Positions 1 to 11,545 of a stretch of 64,000 nt of DNA are shown piece by piece; the stretch's first letter is position 1, and every line of letters starts with the position of its first letter. A program made the position numbers and the translations under genes. The DNA is from Luzula sylvatica (lineage: Eukaryota > Streptophyta > Magnoliopsida > Poales > Juncaceae): assembly GCA_946800325.1 (NCBI GenBank), contig OX326960.1:56504855-56568854 (forward strand), given 5' to 3'. The notes under the pieces were generated by a model that had not been told where the DNA came from, searched no databases, and saw nothing but the letters and a program-made list of their open reading frames with translations.

Positions 1-206
1 CAACCCAACTCATCCTCCTCCAAATCACCAGACACACCACTCATCCCAATCCCCGCCAATCCACCGCCTTCACCTCCATACGAATGGCTACGTTTCCTGC
101 CGTACTTCCTCTTAAGCTTCTGTTGTTCTTGGTACTCATGAACGCTCTGAAGAACGAGGTCTCGGATCGACTTCCATCTCCGCGGAGGTTGAGTCTCAAC
201 CGCCAT
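1..206 (-). CDS. Partial first exon of an unrecognised plant protein
   Basis: On the minus strand an ATG at 206-204 opens a frame that stays open to the window edge (68 codons). The product starts MAVETQPPRRWKSIRDLVLQ and continues with a Gln/Lys/Arg-rich basic stretch (QEQQKLKRKYGRKR), then a Gly-rich segment and an acidic LEEDE. It has no signal peptide and no membrane segment. Codon use and sense look like a real plant N-terminus, and the region upstream of the ATG (207-330) is GA-rich, like many plant 5' leaders. I do not recognise the family. Most of the gene lies left of the window, so exon structure and function cannot be judged. Confidence 0.6.
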   Translation of the reverse strand, partial: MAVETQPPRRWKSIRDLVLQSVHEYQEQQKLKRKYGRKRSHSYGGEGGGLAGIGMSGVSGDLEEDELG

Positions 207-270
207 GTTATTCAAAATCTCTCCCTTCCTAGAAAGAATGAAAATACCCAGACAAAGAGCTAGAGGAGGA

Positions 271-434
271 AGAGAGAGAGAGAGAGAGAGTAAGAGAACG
301 AGAAGAGAGGTGGAGAGGAGGTTGTAGAGAGGTTAAATATGTTGGAGCGACCAACGGTTGGGGGTTGTGCGGAGCTGGGAGAATCCAAGCTGGCAATGGA
401 GACGGAGACAGAGAGAGAGAGAGAGAGAGAGAGA
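271..434. repeat. GA microsatellites in the presumed 5' leader of the left-edge gene
   Basis: About ten AG units lie at 271-290 and a second GA run at 411-434, with shorter GA clusters to 480. They sit just upstream of the minus-strand ATG at 206. GA-rich leaders are common in plants. The short open frame across 339-629 is produced by this repeat and is not called as a gene. Confidence 0.7.
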
Positions 435-639
435 ATTAACGCTGGTCTATTTAGAAGAAGAGAGAGAGGAGAGAGAGATATGATTAATGAATTAAGACGT
501 AATTACGAAGATAATTTGGACATTAAATTTGGGTCTCCGAGTTTATTTATGTGGATTTACACTTTTACCCTTCTAAAAATTCAAAATAATGGTATACCCT
601 TACACAAATATTTGAGATCACAACTCTAAATTATCATGC

Positions 640-1098
640 ATGATGAGGAGATACTTCCAAAATCAAATCATATTGTATCCGACATTGTATTATATACTGA
701 TACTGATATTGATATATACATGATACTATGTGTGAGGTATGTGATTATTATAAAATAATAACAAATATTTTGTGGATATTTTGAACACATGAATAAATAT
801 ACTTGGAAAAAAAAATAGTATACATAAAATCAAAATAAACAAGTAACACTTATAAATAAATAATTAAATATAATAAATATTTAATTATAACATGATGTTT
901 GAATAATAACAAAGTTTTAATATCTTATGTATCAAACATATTATATCTAATGCCTAAAAAATATTAAATATATAAATTATAATAAAAAAAATATTTTATA
1001 TAATCAACGTATTTGTAACTTAAATTTTATGAAAAATATTATATCATGTATCGTATCGTGTCGGAGGCGGAGGCGATACTCCTATCCGTACAACATAG
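640..1098. mobile_element. Possible degraded copy of the GGATAC hAT-like element
   Basis: The left part (about 645-690) resembles the inner left end of the complete copy at 2895 (GATACTTC, AAAA, then TATCCG). The right end at 1045-1098 has CGTATCG motifs, then TATCCGTACAACATAG, which matches the family's right terminus. No clear target duplication was found and the middle is AT-rich and diverged, so the boundaries are estimates. Confidence 0.35.
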
Positions 1099-1643
1099 CG
1101 TGTAAATTATTAACATTTTGTTAAAGAATAATTGAACATTTTCAATAAATACGGTATTGTAGGTTTTCAAAAAGTATAAATTAGTATATATTTAATTTTG
1201 GAAGGGTAAACGTGTAAATACAACTCATTTAATTTGCGTGAGGATTATGAACACGACAAAAGACTATTTCTATCATGTTCATGTAAAACCAAAGAATAAT
1301 ATAGATAAGTAAAGAATTGTAACTTTCTCAGGTTCCATAAATATACAGAATTAAAAGGTGAGAATGCAAATGTGCTAACAAAATAATTAATTATAAACCA
1401 AACCTTTTTTTGTTAGTAATATTCCAGGAATGATTCCAGGAATATATTTCAATATCTTCTATTCCCAATAATTTATATTTTCTGTGAAATATATCACTGA
1501 TTAATGTCTCCCCTTGACATTATAAATTTATATGCACAGAATACAGAGTGGAGGATTTCACTGAATATATTTGGGTGAATTGACGGTACGGAGGTACACC
1601 CGTACACCGAGTCTTTGCGGATTTGTCGTATGTAGTCGTTTTA

Positions 1644-1913
1644 GAGGTCATATACGGTGCCCCTTATTTCCCAACAATATTCTCTACATCTCCCATTAAT
1701 AATTAATTACACAAATAATTAACAAAAAAACAATCTACTAACAATTAATTAATATATACTTAAATTACACGTGTTAATAATTTTTAATCAATATCAATTA
1801 ACTGTTAATTGGATGTCTTTTTTTAATAACTTTGTTAATTAATCATCAATTAATTGTTAACTGATGATATAGACGGCGTGGTGGGAAAATGAGGACGCAC
1901 GGTAAAATTACCG
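1644..1913. mobile_element. MULE-type MITE with 9-bp target duplication
   Basis: A 270-bp insertion is flanked by GTCGTTTTA on both sides (1635-1643 and 1914-1922). The partner duplication at about 4230 has the uninterrupted site. The ends form an imperfect inverted repeat of about 30 bp (GGTCATATACGGTGC on the left, inverted GGTAATTTTACCGTGC on the right). There is no coding capacity. A 9-bp duplication fits Mutator-like elements. Confidence 0.75.
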
Positions 1914-2168
1914 GTCGTTTTATGAGTGACTTTCTATTGCTTGTGTTAACGGAGTTTCATTTTCAAGTGTATGAAAGACAAACCCAAACGTGTTGTAGTA
2001 ACATTTTCAAAACTTAACTAACAAGAGATACGGCCGTGTAGATAAAACCGTGAAAAAGTAAATTAAGCAATGTTTTTATAATGTATAAATTAATTATTAA
2101 GAATAAAATAACTATTATTTTACTAATTTTTTTTTGAGAAAATTTATTTTACTTTACTAATTTATTTG

Positions 2169-2322
2169 CTATATTTGGCTATGTTGCACGGATACTTCAA
2201 AAAATCGATCGTATCCGTATCATCGTATTTTTATTGTATCCTAACATTTTTGAAAAATTAACGTATCATCCTATTTTACATCGTATCGGATATGATATTC
2301 CATATGTATCCATGAAACATAG
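2169..2322. mobile_element. Short relic of the GGATAC hAT-like element
   Basis: The relic is bounded by TTTATTTG at 2161-2168 and 2323-2330 (8 bp). The left end contains CTATGTTGCACGGATACTTC and the right end ATGTATCCATGAAACATAG, which match the termini of the complete copy at 2895-3438. Only about 154 bp remain, so it is an internally deleted, diverged copy. Confidence 0.6.
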
Positions 2323-2894
2323 TTTATTTGTTGCGGCGGTGCATGTCATTAGTAAAATATATAAGGGTGTTTGGTTGCTTAGAATTACAGTTCGATTTAG
2401 ATCATAAGATTCGTAATAATATTATTTTCTATGATAAAAAATACTAATAACAATATTATTCTTTATTTGGTACATGAAATTGGGAAGACAATGAACATAC
2501 ATTCAATTGGACAAAAGTAATATAATATAATAATAATTTTACTCGTTTTCTATAATATAATATAATAATAATATTGTGATAACATTATCGATTTTTTTTA
2601 TTTATATACATGTTTCAAATAAAAATAACAAAAGAACATACATTCAAATTATTGGTAATTCGTCGGATTCTCGAAATTTGAAAAAAAGGTTGTAGTTTGA
2701 AATAGAGAAAAGTTATAATACCTTATAATGCGCGTATCTGTATCCAAAAATAACACCAGTCTTTAGTTTAAAAAATAATACAATATTTATTATTAATTTT
2801 GTTTGTTTCAAATATAATAATTAATACCACATAAAATGTATTGTTTAAAAGGTATAATACGTTTATTTTTCATGAAATATTTTTTGATTATAAC

Positions 2895-3438
2895 CTATGT
2901 TACGCGGATACTTCAAAAACGCAGAAGTATCCTGAGGATACGGGTATCCGATACGGATACGGGTACGATACGGCTCGGATACGTATCGGATACGCCACGT
3001 GGCGTATCCGATTATTTTGATATTTATTTTTTTCGGATATGGCGGGGATACGGCAGGATACGGCTGGGATACGTTTATGATACGGCTGTGATACTCCATT
3101 TAGGATACTTCGGCCCATTATATATTTTGGCCCATAATATTTTTAAATAAATTATATAGGATACTTCTAGGATACTTCTAAATTAATTCTAGGATACTTC
3201 TAAAATAAATTTAGAATACGTTTATGATACTTGTATTGTTATGTTGATTTTATTTATTGTCATGATATTTAAATTCAAAATATTATTTAATTTATTATTT
3301 ATTTATTTATTATATACAATATAAATATATTAAAATAATAATTATATAGCCGTATCCGTATCCGTGATTTTTTGAAAATTGCCGTATCGTCGTATCCGTA
3401 TCGGATACGATACCCGTACCCGTATCCGTGCAACATAG
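2895..3438. mobile_element. Complete non-autonomous hAT-like element of the GGATAC family, copy A
   Basis: The 544-bp element starts CTATGTTACGCGGATAC and ends GTATCCGTGCAACATAG, so its ends are inverted repeats of about 17 bp. It is flanked by a perfect 8-bp duplication ATTATAAC (2887-2894 and 3439-3446). Its left third is a mosaic of GGATAC, GATACGG and their inversions. It contains a 16-bp perfect palindrome at 2991-3006 centred on a G-box, CACGTG (2996-3001). It has no transposase. The 8-bp duplication is typical of hAT, but the terminal bases are not the usual CAGGG, so the superfamily is inferred. Confidence 0.85.
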
Positions 3439-3739
3439 ATTATAACTCATTTAAAAATATAGTTGCTATTTTATCATTTTTTTTTATTATAAATCAGTTT
3501 CCGTATTCGGTTTAAACGGTTCACTTTTTCAATTTATTTGGTTCGGTTATGTTAAAAAACTGGTATTGTTTAGTTTATTCGATGCGGTCCTACTTTTAGA
3601 CAAATTTATTTCTGATACTCAAACGGTTGTCGTATCATAATAATAGTATGTAATACAAAAATTGTCAATTTATCCGAATATGTATATGTATTTGTATTCG
3701 GGTACATAATCGTTTATCGCATCCATATGCGAAAAAATT

Positions 3740-4890
3740 GTCAATTTATATATAATCAACGTATCGTAACTTAAATTTTATGAAAAAATTATTATATCCA
3801 TGTATCATAACTTAAATTATGAGTAAATTTTATGAAAAAATATATTTAATTTTATTTAATTTTGGAAGGATAAACACGTAAATAATTCTTATTTAATTTG
3901 CGTAAGGATTAGAAACGCGACAAAAGACTATTTTAGATAAGGTGAGAATGCAAATACGCTAACAAGACAATTAATTACAGACCAACTATCTTTTTCTTAG
4001 TAAGATTCCAATAATGATTCGTGGAATATATTTCCATATCTTCTGTTCCCTATAATTTATATTTTCTGTGAAATATATCACTGATTAATTTCACCCTTAT
4101 ATTATGTGCACAGAATACACAGTGAATGATTTCACAGAAGATATTTGTGTTGTTGCAGAAGAATGAATTGACGGTACAGAGGTACACCGAGTCTTTGGGG
4201 ATTTGTCATAACTCATATGGAGTCGTTTTTATAGTGACTTTGCTTTGCTTTGCTTAGCTTGTGTTAACGGGGTTTCATTTTCAAGTGTTTGGAGGCCAAA
4301 ACCCAAACGTGTCGTAGTGAAGTTACCACTAACCAGTTCAAAACGTGTAGATAAAACCGTGAAATAGTAAATTAAGCAAGCAATGCTTTTATAATGTATA
4401 TTTTCCAACTATTAAATATTAAGAATAAAATGATGGCAGAATTTCATGTGTGCCCCTACAAAACCATACAATTTCACACGTGAAATATCATGAATACTAT
4501 TACAAAACTATTAAAATTTCATGAATATTTTTTTTTGTTAGATTTCAGTTAACTATCCCGTAAGATTACTGCTAATTTTGTGTCTTTTCGATTTTTCCGA
4601 CGAAAATTTTATTCCTTATTTACATAGGGATAAAATCGAAAAAGCAAAAATTTAGCGGTAATTTTGATGGATAGTTAACAAAAATCTAACAAAAATAACA
4701 TCCATGAAATTATAATGATTTTGTAGGGGTATTCATCATATTTCTCGTTTTGCAAAGGGTATACGTGAAATTGTGGGGCTTTGTAAGGGATACAGACGAA
4801 ATTTGGCCTAAAATAATAGTATTTTTTTTATAAAATATTTATTTGTTGTGGACGGTGCATAGTGTTTTGCAATAATTTACTTTTATTCAT
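3740..4890 (+). repeat. Segmental duplication, copy 2 (partner at 990-2360)
   Basis: Collinear with 990-2360 as described there. It lacks the MITE present in copy 1 at 1644-1913 but carries its own insertion at 4435-4808. The two copies therefore act as empty-site controls for each other. Confidence 0.8.
4435..4808. mobile_element. MULE-like MITE with long terminal inverted repeats
   Basis: The 374-bp element has ends of about 45 bp or more that are inverted repeats (left GGCAGAATTTCATGTGTG, right end inverted GGCCAAATTTCGTCTGT; both continue to an ACAATTTCAC motif). Internal segments around 4545-4690 are also inverted copies of each other, so the whole element folds back. The flanks TAAAATGAT (4426-4434) and TAAAATAAT (4809-4817) are a 9-bp duplication with one mismatch. 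There is no coding capacity. Confidence 0.75.
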
Positions 4891-5000
4891 TAAACATTTT
4901 ATTTTATTTATTAGTTATGGTAAAATAACTGGAAAAACAAAATTAGGAATGGAAAAAAAGTATATACAAATATATTTATTTTTATATTGAGATTACAATA

Positions 5001-5068
5001 TATGAAATATGTATATTTCATATGTTATATACATTTTATATATTTATAATCTATAAATATATAAAATG
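5001..5068. other. Two adjacent AT palindromes
   Basis: 5001-5022 is an imperfect palindrome. 5032-5048 and 5052-5068 are perfect 17-bp inverted arms with a 3-base loop. They would form strong cruciforms or hairpins. No function can be assigned. Confidence 0.6.
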
Positions 5069-5069
5069 T

Positions 5070-7970
5070 CAGTTTTTTTTGTTGTTGCAAAAATGACATA
5101 TGTTGAAGTGGTCATATATTATGTCTCCCGTACTTGAAAAAGTTTTCTTGATGGACTGGCCAGCTGGAAGAATATACAAATCATTCCCAAAATTTTCACG
5201 GTACAGTCGATTAATAATTAATTATATAATTATAATTTGTTAAGTATATCAATTAACAATCGGATACATAGCAATTCATATGAAGCATATCAACTAACAG
5301 TTAATGATATGTTGTAAATGTTGAGAATTATTTGGGAGATGATTTACATGATCGTGTGATCTATGATGATGATCACATCAAAAATATTGGTGATGTGTTA
5401 TTGAGACAAAGTAAAATTTTCCTCTCTATGCTTCTATTTATGATTTTGAAATTAGAAATTACGAATTCTTAAAAATTTGTAAACTAAAGATTATTTCATC
5501 ATTTTTTAAGCGAAAACAAGTTACCTAACTGATTATGAATAATTAAAAAAATTATACAACAACACTATCAACGAAACATCCGATGAGAACTGGCAATGTT
5601 TAATGTTACCATGTCTTCCAATTTATTTAGTCCACACTTTGCAGAAATTATATTTACATGTCTTCGAGTTTTATTTTATTTTATTTTATTTGCATGACAC
5701 TAGAATAGACAGAACATGGCCTCGATGAGGGAATTAATTTGACCGACTTACTAAAATTTCGAATTATAATACAGATACTCAGATCTGCAGGAAATTTGCC
5801 AAAATAAACAAATACAAATTGCAAGCAAATCCTTACATTATTGAAAATTATAATATGCCCTTATATTTTTGGGAAATTATGAAAATGTCGTATTCATAAT
5901 CATTCATTCGTGATACGTCGAGAATACGATACGTAATACGTTCGTGTATAATTCGAATTAAACGTTTTCAATCGGTCAAATAAAACGAAATATACTACAA
6001 TTCGGTTATTCGTCTATAATTAGATTTATTTTCCATAGTACGAATACAATATTTCGGTATATAAAAAATATATGAGTACAATTTTTCAATCATAAATAAT
6101 TGAGAAATATATTTATTTACATTTTTGTTGTCTTATTACTTCCTTAAATTTAAATTTTTTATTATTTTTTTTTTTCAAAAAAAATATTATTCGACAATAC
6201 GTGTATAAATTATAATACATGTTTTTAAAAAATGAAAATATATATGAATTATTGATTAGGTTATGTATGAGAATATATATATATATATATATATTATTCG
6301 TAATACGTAATTGTCCGTGTATTATTCGCGAGCTGAACGAAGAACGATTATGATCGTATTAACATTCTAATTTCATGAAAAATAAACATAATCAAACAAG
6401 TTAATTCGTGACATTACATATTAAAAAGTGTACGTTCATATTATAAAAAAAATTGTAGGGAATTCAACGGTGAGATCTTTTTCTTTTTGTATTTTTTTAT
6501 AATGTAAGAACTTTGCAATATAGACATCGTTAGAGGTCTTTTGTAAATTTGTCAAAAATAAAATAAAAAAATGATCCGGATATAGCTAATTATTAATACA
6601 ACTTTTTGGCATCTAACACGTTGTTTGTATAAAAATAATCTTTCTTTTATTTTGACCAATCCGGAAAACATGGAGCAAAACAAAAGATAAAATGTCCATT
6701 TTTCTAATTTATATAATATATTTATCTTTTCTTTATAGTTTATGTATATTATTAAATAAAAATTTCAGGAGCACAAACCCACCCTTCAAGCCAATTATAT
6801 CGCATATCTCATTAAAACACCATGATAAAATGTCTACCGACTAACATGGAATAAAATATCTGAAATTTTATAATCAAGGAGTGGATTTGACTTTTTGATA
6901 TATAAAGAATAAAGATAGTTAAGTGTCTCCATCAAAAGGATTTTATTAATTCTATAGAGGCCAAATCTACTATAAATAAAACAAGAATAACGAATAAAAA
7001 ATTGCAAAACATGGCGATGATATTGCTAATTGCTGGTCAATTCATATCATGTAATCCACTTTGATAAAAATACGAATATTTTCTAACTATTTTTTATTTA
7101 TTTCTTAACTGATGTGAAATTTACGTCCTTTAATTTCAGTGAGTGGAACAAAAGGAAATTGTGATCGCTGGGTTATTCGTTTTGTTGTTCTTTATTTCGA
7201 TGCCAAATTTTTATTTTTCACTTATTTTTAAATAATTTTCTCGTGTCGTGTTATTATGTTCGTTTCTACAGATAAAATGCAACGTGTGATATAATTTGAA
7301 TTATTAATCGATCATTAATTTTGTGGTTATAATTTTTTTAGACATTTATGTGTGTTATTTTACGATTATTTCGAGTGCTTCTAAAAATTCACATAATTTT
7401 ACATTATTAATGTGGAAATATTGTCATTTGTTAGATTCACGTTATATCTATTATATTCAATTTTTAACCATTTCCAATAATTTAAATAACGCCGTAAAAT
7501 TGCCGTTATAGCGTACATAGCGAAAAATATTTCTAAAACACTGTACCGCAATATACTAAATAACGATGTTACATCGCCACTATAGCCACAATAATAATAA
7601 TTTAATTACATGTAAATTGGAGTTTAGGCGCTACAGATACATAGCGCTACAGATCGTCATATCACAACTTAAAACATTGATTATTTCATATTCAATTATA
7701 TGAACAAATGTGGATTAATTAATATATTCAACATTAATAAAGTAATATATAATTTTATAAAACAAATATTTGTTTTTCAGCATTTATTTCAAAAAAATCA
7801 TCAGATATATTCACTTGAATATTCTGTTTATTTTGACATTCATATTAACTTTTCTTTTTTCTAATTTGAATTTGTGAAAATAATTATGTAAAAGGTATAA
7901 TTTATAAACCTATCATTTATCAATGACATGTTCCCTTGCTTGCCGAGGTTCAATCTCACCTTGACCGAGC
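5070..7970. other. AT-rich intergenic DNA without a recognisable gene
   Basis: This stretch has long A and T runs, a run of about eleven AT units near 6268-6290, and scattered AATACG/CGTATT motifs at 5890-6350 that look like a further degraded repeat element. The short open frames here have no coding character. Confidence 0.6.
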
Positions 7971-8282
7971 TTACAATTCGAGGACGAACCTGATATAGGA
8001 TGGTGGTTTGTTACCGACAACGTTGGCCATGAAACTGTCCAACCACGCTTTATCGGAATTGTACTTCACGTCTTGCGTGCGCCTTACTAGGGGAACGACA
8101 GGCAAAATAGTTTTTGATAATACATGGAGAAACCTCATATGTCTTCCATCAATTAATACGAAACAGTCCAAAACAGCCCAAAATACGAAACATTTGTCCA
8201 AATTCGGATTCGGATATGGAAGAGCCTTATCTGAACCCGACCCGCCCCGCTGACATGCTGGGTGATTTGAGGCAAGTATACT

Positions 8283-10434
8283 GGACATGTTTGATTTGAG
8301 GGATTTTGGTGGAGATGCATTTTGAAATACAAGATTTGACTAGAATCCTTTGTTTGATTTGGTGGTATAATGTATTTCAACCCTCTTATCGCTGTATTTC
8401 GTCATCCTTATAAAAATTCTGTATTTCATCAGTGGATTTCGCTCTCCCTGTATCTGCCGTTCAACAAAATTATCCAGACCCGCCATTTTCTATCTTTGTC
8501 TCTTCCGATCTCAAAGCTGTAGAGTGTAGTCGTTGATTAATTTTCGTGACCTTCTCGTATTACATTCATGAGCTCTCGTTGATTAATGTACTGGCCTTCT
8601 TTTCTACCTACAGGACCTCCCTCTACTCTCCGTTCATTAGTCTCCTCTCTCGTCGTAACTGGAGTGTCTCGTTTCGTTGAAATTCTCCTTTCTCGCAAGT
8701 CTCTTCGTTACCATATAAATCATGCTCAGTCATTTCGTTGAACAGGTGGGGTGGTGTGCGTGTTAAGAAAAAGCTCATGAAGGACATATCCTGTTTATTT
8801 TGATGTTTATTTTGTGTGACGATTTTATTGATGCTACTTTTGTTGCAGAATATAATGACGGTTAATTGGGTGACTCGGCTCAGGACAATCAAAACTGATT
8901 CCAAAGAAAGATACTCTAATTTCATCTACCAACAAACTCAATTAAAACTTCAATTGCAAAGAGAGGTATCTCATGGCTTTGCTGCTGACGATTACTCACA
9001 TGTATTTAAATTGTGTGCTATTTCGAGGTAATTATTGTAATTAGTGTTGTATTATTTGTTATAAATAATATTAACAAATTTTAAAACATAAATTTATTCA
9101 TATGATAAAATAACTCCATTATTTATACAAATAAAATTATGTTCATTATGATCGTAATTTTATTCTAGGGAGGTTTTATTTAAAAGGGAGATGGAACATT
9201 TTAATCAAATGCATGAATACATATCAGTTTTGTATGTATTAATGGGCTCATTAATTTCATTTATATTCCAAGTTGGAAACCGAATATGAATTATCTCTCC
9301 TTATAATAAGACAATAGCAATGAGGAAAAGTTAGAAACTATTCTTCCATTGCATCTCAACAGATGAAAAATAAGTGGCTCTCTAATTTGTGATAATTCTT
9401 TTCTTCAATTATGAAAATATTCAAATATAAACTCGGTTGGAAAATTCGGTGTACGGCTTCATTTCTTTCGAAGTGAGGAACATCCGTTCTCGACTGTGCT
9501 TACGGAACGGATACGAGACGAGCTATCGAGGTGTAGAACCTTGGAGATGGAGAAACGAAAATACCCTGCACATGAGGGTGTTAATATGTCTTTAGGACAG
9601 CAGTGGCATGACCGCGCGGCTACATCCAGGCTTGTCTTAAATTTTATTCATATTATTTTATTTAAATAATTAATTATTTATTTATTTATATTATTTATTT
9701 GGTTATTTTATTGAAATATAACCAACAATTAGTGTCTCAATTTGTATATATTACTACTTCGTGCTGCAATTAGTGTCTCGATTGGGGTTAAATAATTTGG
9801 AGAAAATTTGTGGAGAAGAATGTTGAGAGGTATCGGTATAGAGAAGTTTGAGAGGTACCGTACCAGTTTTGAGAGGTATGCATCGAGCAATTTTGAGAGG
9901 TACCGGTACTGCATAGTGGTACCTTACCGTACCAACATGAGGTTGTACGAAATGGTGGTACCGATATGTTTTCGGAGATCTTGCTATTTTGCCATGCATT
10001 TAAGGTGTTCCACAATAAGTTTTATTGAAACATTTTCATTTCCAAAAATGGATTAATTAGTATTGGTGTTTTTAGGGTTTAACTGATTGATTAATATTTT
10101 GCAATTTTCTTTTATGTAATTTTTGTTTATATTAATTTTATTTTGTACTAGTGTTGTATTAAACACAAATCATATTTATGATATTTTTCTAGTTAAATAT
10201 TTTGTACGATGATTGTGCAAGTTGCATTTTAATTTATTTGTCTTTAATTCTATTTAGTTAATACTTTACTAATACAAATATTGAAATTTTAAGATATTAT
10301 TCATGGGAGGTATTTAAAAAAATATCAAACAAATTCAATCTATAATCAACTTGAAAAATCATGAATTTCAATCAAGAATCAAACAAATATTTTTTGTTTA
10401 CATGTATTTGAAATCCAACAAATCAAACAACTTG
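8283..10434. mobile_element. Degenerate Harbinger-like TIR element related to the one at 42135-44008
   Basis: The left end GGACATGTTTGATTTGAGGG (8283-8302) matches the terminal repeat of the element at 42135. A degraded inverted version (AAATCCAACAAATCAAACAA) ends near 10434, giving about 2.15 kb. Inside is an exon-like segment at 8848-8964 preceded by TTGTTGCAG and followed by GTATCT, reading NIMTVNWVTRLRTIKTDSKE. Three degenerate direct repeats of about 35 bp with GAGAGGTACCG lie at 9815-9910. I could not find a target duplication. Because the right end is weak, the extent is tentative. Confidence 0.45.
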
Positions 10435-11140
10435 CATGAATTGTTAAAAATATGTATATCAATATACACCTCTGTTTTTAGTCCAGTTCATCGAAAATTG
10501 GAGATGAATTTTTCTGGATATCAATACGGATAACGGGATAATCATTATTCATAACGTTTGTTAAAAAAATATTACAAGAAAATTAGGGTTTCACGATGAA
10601 ATATCCCTACTTTAATTTACTGTTGACCATTATATTTTCTTTTGAGATTTTATATGGTGTTCACACTCTCATTTAAACATTCTTGAGGTGTCAATCGGAT
10701 GTATTTTATTAGATTAATTAGACTCTTTGAGTCGATTCAATTACCTATTTAAACATCCTTGAAAGTACGAGGCATAATATATTTTTCTGAATATTATGAA
10801 TAGTTTTAGATTCTCACAAAAATTCTTAAATACTTTTTACTTTAATGACTTTTTGTTTGGCAAATCTCATAATACTTTGTTATATTTTTTAAAATGTCCA
10901 TCATGCTCTTATGATTTTAATTTAAGATTCTCACTATTTAAAAATAATATGTATCTATTAACAATATTATGCATAAAACAAAAAATATATAATAATTTTC
11001 ACTATTTTAATTTAAGATTTTCACTATTGACTATTGTTCCGTGCATTTAAGGTGTTCGATAATATGCTTCGGGGAACTATGTTCCCCAAATTCATTTTAT
11101 GACTCACGAAGCCTGAAATTGAAGTCCTGGTTTTAATACC
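10435..11140. other. AT-rich intergenic stretch, nothing recognised
   Basis: No gene is seen. The phrase GCATTTAAGGTGTTC occurs at about 10000 and again at about 11043, so the flanks may derive from a common repeat. Confidence 0.5.
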
Positions 11141-11179
11141 ACCACCATACAATAATTTGTGATTTTATTAACCTGGGAA

Positions 11180-11545
11180 GAAGGAGATGATGTTTCAAAA
11201 TTTTAAATATCATCTTTACCCTTCTCAAAGGTTCAAATATCATATTTAACATTAAAAAGTCAAAATCGCCATATTTACCTTCTAAAAATACAAAATATGA
11301 TATATGCCCTTTCAAATCTGAAAATATCATATATATCCTTATTCCTTGTAAAAATCTGAAATGTCATATGTATCTTCTTCGAAATCTGAAATATTTTATT
11401 TATCCTTTTAAAAATCTGCAAATATCATATATGTCCTTGTATAATACTAAAATATCGTGTTTACCCTTTCAAAAGTCTGAAATGTTAAATTAACCCTCTT
11501 AGAAGTATTGTATTTACCCTTCTCAAAATTTTAAATATCATATTA
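11180..11545. repeat. Degenerate tandem repeat, unit about 30-45 bp
   Basis: About ten loosely repeated units of the form AAATATCATATTTACCCTTC-TAAAAATCTG follow each other. The same motif builds the arms of the foldback element at 46215-47917, so this may be one arm of a related element. Confidence 0.6.

Larger units (their letters stand above)
990..2360 (+). repeat. Segmental duplication, copy 1 (partner at 3740-4890)
   Basis: Blocks here recur in the same order and orientation at 3740-4890. Examples are the stretch around GTGAGAATGCAAAT, the TTTTCTGTGAAATATATCACTG stretch near 1480 and 4060, GAATTGACGGTAC at 1576 and 4165, GTTTCATTTTCAAGTGT at 1955 and 4272, and GATAAAACCGTGAAA at 2041 and 4342. 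Copy 1 is longer because it carries the insertion at 1644-1913 and a GGATAC relic at 2169-2322. The copies are clearly diverged, so the event is old. No gene is seen in either. Confidence 0.8.

Noticed and set aside
339..629. 96-codon open frame across GA repeats
   Set aside because: It is created by the ERERERE translation of the microsatellite and AT-rich flank, with no family resemblance and no coding-like downstream part.
2836..3150. Open frames reading RIRLGYVSDT-type repeats, also at 41375-41635
   Set aside because: They translate the GGATAC mosaic of a non-coding element. Both strands are open for the same reason.
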